Shown here: positions 4,369-5,236 of the stretch, piece after piece
How positions within the stretch are numbered: the first letter of the stretch is position 1
How the letters are laid out: each line of letters starts with the position of its first letter
From: an uncultured Lachnospiraceae bacterium
Lineage (GTDB): Bacteria > Bacillota > Clostridia > Lachnospirales > Lachnospiraceae
Length of the DNA: 5,236 nt
Direction: 5' to 3'
Assembly: GCA_902796375.1 (NCBI GenBank)
Contig: CADBOW010000051.1
Location: forward strand, 1-5,236
Made by a program: the position numbers and the translations under genes
Notes under the pieces: model-generated
Seen by the model: only the letters and a program-made list of their open reading frames with translations
What the model was told of the DNA's origin: nothing
Database searches by the model: none

Positions 4369-5236
4369 ATGAACGAGGATAACGAGAAGAACGATATCGG
4401 CGGAAGCCCAAAGAAAGAGCAGCTGCCGCAGGTGCCGGAGACCTCCGCACCGGAGAAGGATACGGGAACGGATACCGAAGAGAATTCTGAAAAGGCTACC
4501 GGTAAGGATACCGGAAAGACGAACGGAAAAAGTGCCGGTAAAGGCGTGGGAAAGGGTGCCCGGATCGCCATCATCATCCTTGCGGTTCTGGTTGCAGGCC
4601 TTGTGGGTTATATTGTAACCGACAAAATGAGCAGCAAAAGCAAGGGGGACTCCTCCGATACGAACAGCACATCCGCAGTGACGGAAGCGGCAACCGGAGA
4701 AGGAGCGGGAACCGAAGGAAAGACCGAGGTCAGGACCGAAGGCGGTTCCGAGGCAGTATCGGAGTCGAAGACCGAAGCCGGGTCGGAAGCAAAATCGGAA
4801 ACGAAGACCGAAGCCGGGACGGAATCCGGCAAGTCCGTTGAGACCAAAACCAGACCGGCGGTCTATGCAGAGGGGATGATCACGGCTTCCTGGGCCAACG
4901 GAAATACATTTGTCGTTCAATACGATGTGGATATAAAGAATCTGACAGCAGCTGATGTGAAGAACTGGGAGGTTCAGATCCCGGGCTATGTGAAGGCAAA
5001 GGTGGATCAGGGCTGGAGCGCGGAGTTCAAGCTGACACAGGATGTCCTTCATGCAACGGCAGTGGATTATACCGAGGTGATCCCTGCGAAGGGCAGCATA
5101 AACTTCGGAGTTCAGATCATTTTCCAGAATGAATCCGATTCCAGGGAAGTGAAGCTGGATCAGGCAAAGGTGCTTCTGGACGGGAAGGAGGTTACTGAGA
5201 CCGTCGAGATCCCCACAGCTGCAAAGGTAGACAAGA
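4369..5236 (+). CDS. Membrane-anchored protein with extracellular CBM2-like domain, C-terminus cut by window
   Basis: The frame is open from ATG 4369 to the window end (289 codons, no stop), so the protein continues beyond. Residues 1-63 are polar, rich in Lys, Glu, Gly and Thr, with a net positive stretch just before one hydrophobic helix (about 64-83). By the positive-inside rule this is a signal anchor with the N-terminus in the cytoplasm. Residues 86-162 form a Ser/Thr/Glu/Lys/Gly linker with a 12-residue repeat around KTEAG. Residues about 168-274 resemble a family 2 carbohydrate-binding module: ITASW..GNTF, a V-D-I-K-N strand, NWEVQIPG, GWSAEF, DYTEVIPAKGSINFGVQI and a final LLDGKEV strand. 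Trp175, Trp216 and Tyr234 fall where CBM2a modules carry their cellulose-contacting tryptophans. There is no cysteine, so the classical CBM2 disulfide is absent. The ligand is unknown; a catalytic domain could lie beyond the edge. I know no gene name for it. Confidence 0.8.
   Translation, partial: MNEDNEKNDIGGSPKKEQLPQVPETSAPEKDTGTDTEENSEKATGKDTGKTNGKSAGKGVGKGARIAIIILAVLVAGLVGYIVTDKMSSKSKGDSSDTNSTSAVTEAATGEGAGTEGKTEVRTEGGSEAVSESKTEAGSEAKSETKTEAGTESGKSVETKTRPAVYAEGMITASWANGNTFVVQYDVDIKNLTAADVKNWEVQIPGYVKAKVDQGWSAEFKLTQDVLHATAVDYTEVIPAKGSINFGVQIIFQNESDSREVKLDQAKVLLDGKEVTETVEIPTAAKVDK
4558..4617 (+). other. Single transmembrane helix (signal anchor) of the CBM2-like protein
   Basis: Codons 64-83 encode an uninterrupted run of Ile, Ala, Leu, Val and Gly ending in Gly-Tyr-Ile-Val. 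It follows Lys/Arg-rich residues 50-65 and is followed by Thr-Asp-Lys. There is no lipobox cysteine and no clear signal peptidase site, so an uncleaved anchor is more likely than secretion or a lipoprotein. Confidence 0.75.
4759..4830 (+). repeat. Tandem 36-bp (12-residue) repeat in the linker of the CBM2-like protein
   Basis: The 17-nt string CGAAGACCGAAGCCGGG occurs at 4766-4782 and again at 4802-4818, an offset of exactly 36 nt or 12 codons. The protein units are ESKTEAGSEAKS and ETKTEAGTESGKS. A more degenerate copy (KTEVRTEGGSE) lies just upstream, near 4723-4755. The unit keeps the reading frame and looks like a length-variable extracellular spacer. Confidence 0.75.
4870..5190 (+). other. 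CBM2-like domain (residues about 168-274) of the surface protein
   Basis: The segment has the beta-sandwich pattern of CBM2: an early Trp (175) then Gly and aromatic, Asn191 in the V-x-I-x-N strand, core Trp200 in NWEV, Trp216 in GWSAEF, Tyr234 and the I-P-x-x-G-S-x-x-F-G strand (238-247). The intervals Trp200-Trp216 (16) and Trp216-Tyr234 (18) equal those between Trp38, Trp54 and Trp72 of the Cellulomonas fimi xylanase CBM2a as I recall that sequence. The assignment is from pattern recognition without a profile search. Confidence 0.65.

Noticed and set aside
4608..4847. Minus-strand open frame with Ser/Val/Pro/Asp-rich repeats ending in a hydrophobic stretch
   Set aside because: It is the mirror of the repeat linker in the plus-strand surface protein. 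Its periodicity comes from that repeat, not from an independent gene.
3853..5052. Long minus-strand open frame of 399 codons antisense to the recG 3' end and the CBM2-like gene
   Set aside because: It spans two well-supported plus-strand genes and their junction, has no convincing ribosome binding site, and its Gly-Phe-Arg-rich stretches are simply the complement of the Glu/Lys/Ser linker repeats. The GC-rich codon use of the sense genes explains the lack of antisense stops.
4369..5236. RsgI-type anti-sigma factor with extracellular carbohydrate sensor
   Set aside because: The order tail, helix, linker and carbohydrate-binding domain is similar, but the cytoplasmic part is low-complexity without a recognisable RsgI N-terminal domain, and no sigma factor gene precedes it.

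Overview
The window looks like chromosomal DNA of a Clostridia-class Firmicute, most likely Lachnospiraceae or a close relative. Three things point there: the gene order (a divergent L28 gene beside an Asp23-family gene, a DhaL/DegV-type kinase gene and recG), strong AGGAGG-type ribosome binding sites, and moderately GC-rich coding sequence in an AT-rich regulatory background. The family placement is an inference from synteny and protein style, not a database match.

Layout. Positions 1-13 (minus strand) are the first four codons of a gene reading MAKC, preceded by an AAGGAGG site, which fits rpmB (ribosomal protein L28). Positions about 31-212 are a divergent intergenic region with a plausible promoter facing each way and a perfect 15-nt palindrome (117-131) between them. 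On the plus strand follow four tightly packed genes: an Asp23/Gls24 (YloU-type) protein (213-572), a FakA/YloV-type fatty-acid kinase catalytic subunit (587-2347, TTG start), ATP-dependent DNA helicase RecG (2371-4353), and the first 289 codons of a membrane-anchored protein with a CBM2-like carbohydrate-binding domain outside the cell (4369 to the window end). Gaps between genes are only 14-23 nt and no terminator is visible, so all four are probably one transcript.

The first three genes are a housekeeping block: envelope-associated Asp23-family protein, phosphorylation of exogenous fatty acids, and replication-fork rescue. In Bacillus subtilis the same block runs rpmB (divergent), yloU, yloV, sdaAB, sdaAA, recG, fapR, plsX (recalled from general knowledge). 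Here the sda genes are absent, and after recG comes the surface protein. That protein is the least ordinary item: a Lys/Glu-rich cytoplasmic tail, one membrane helix, a repetitive Ser/Thr/Glu/Lys linker and a domain whose aromatic residues are spaced like those of the cellulose-binding face of classical CBM2a modules. I see no mobile element, CRISPR array, tRNA or rRNA.
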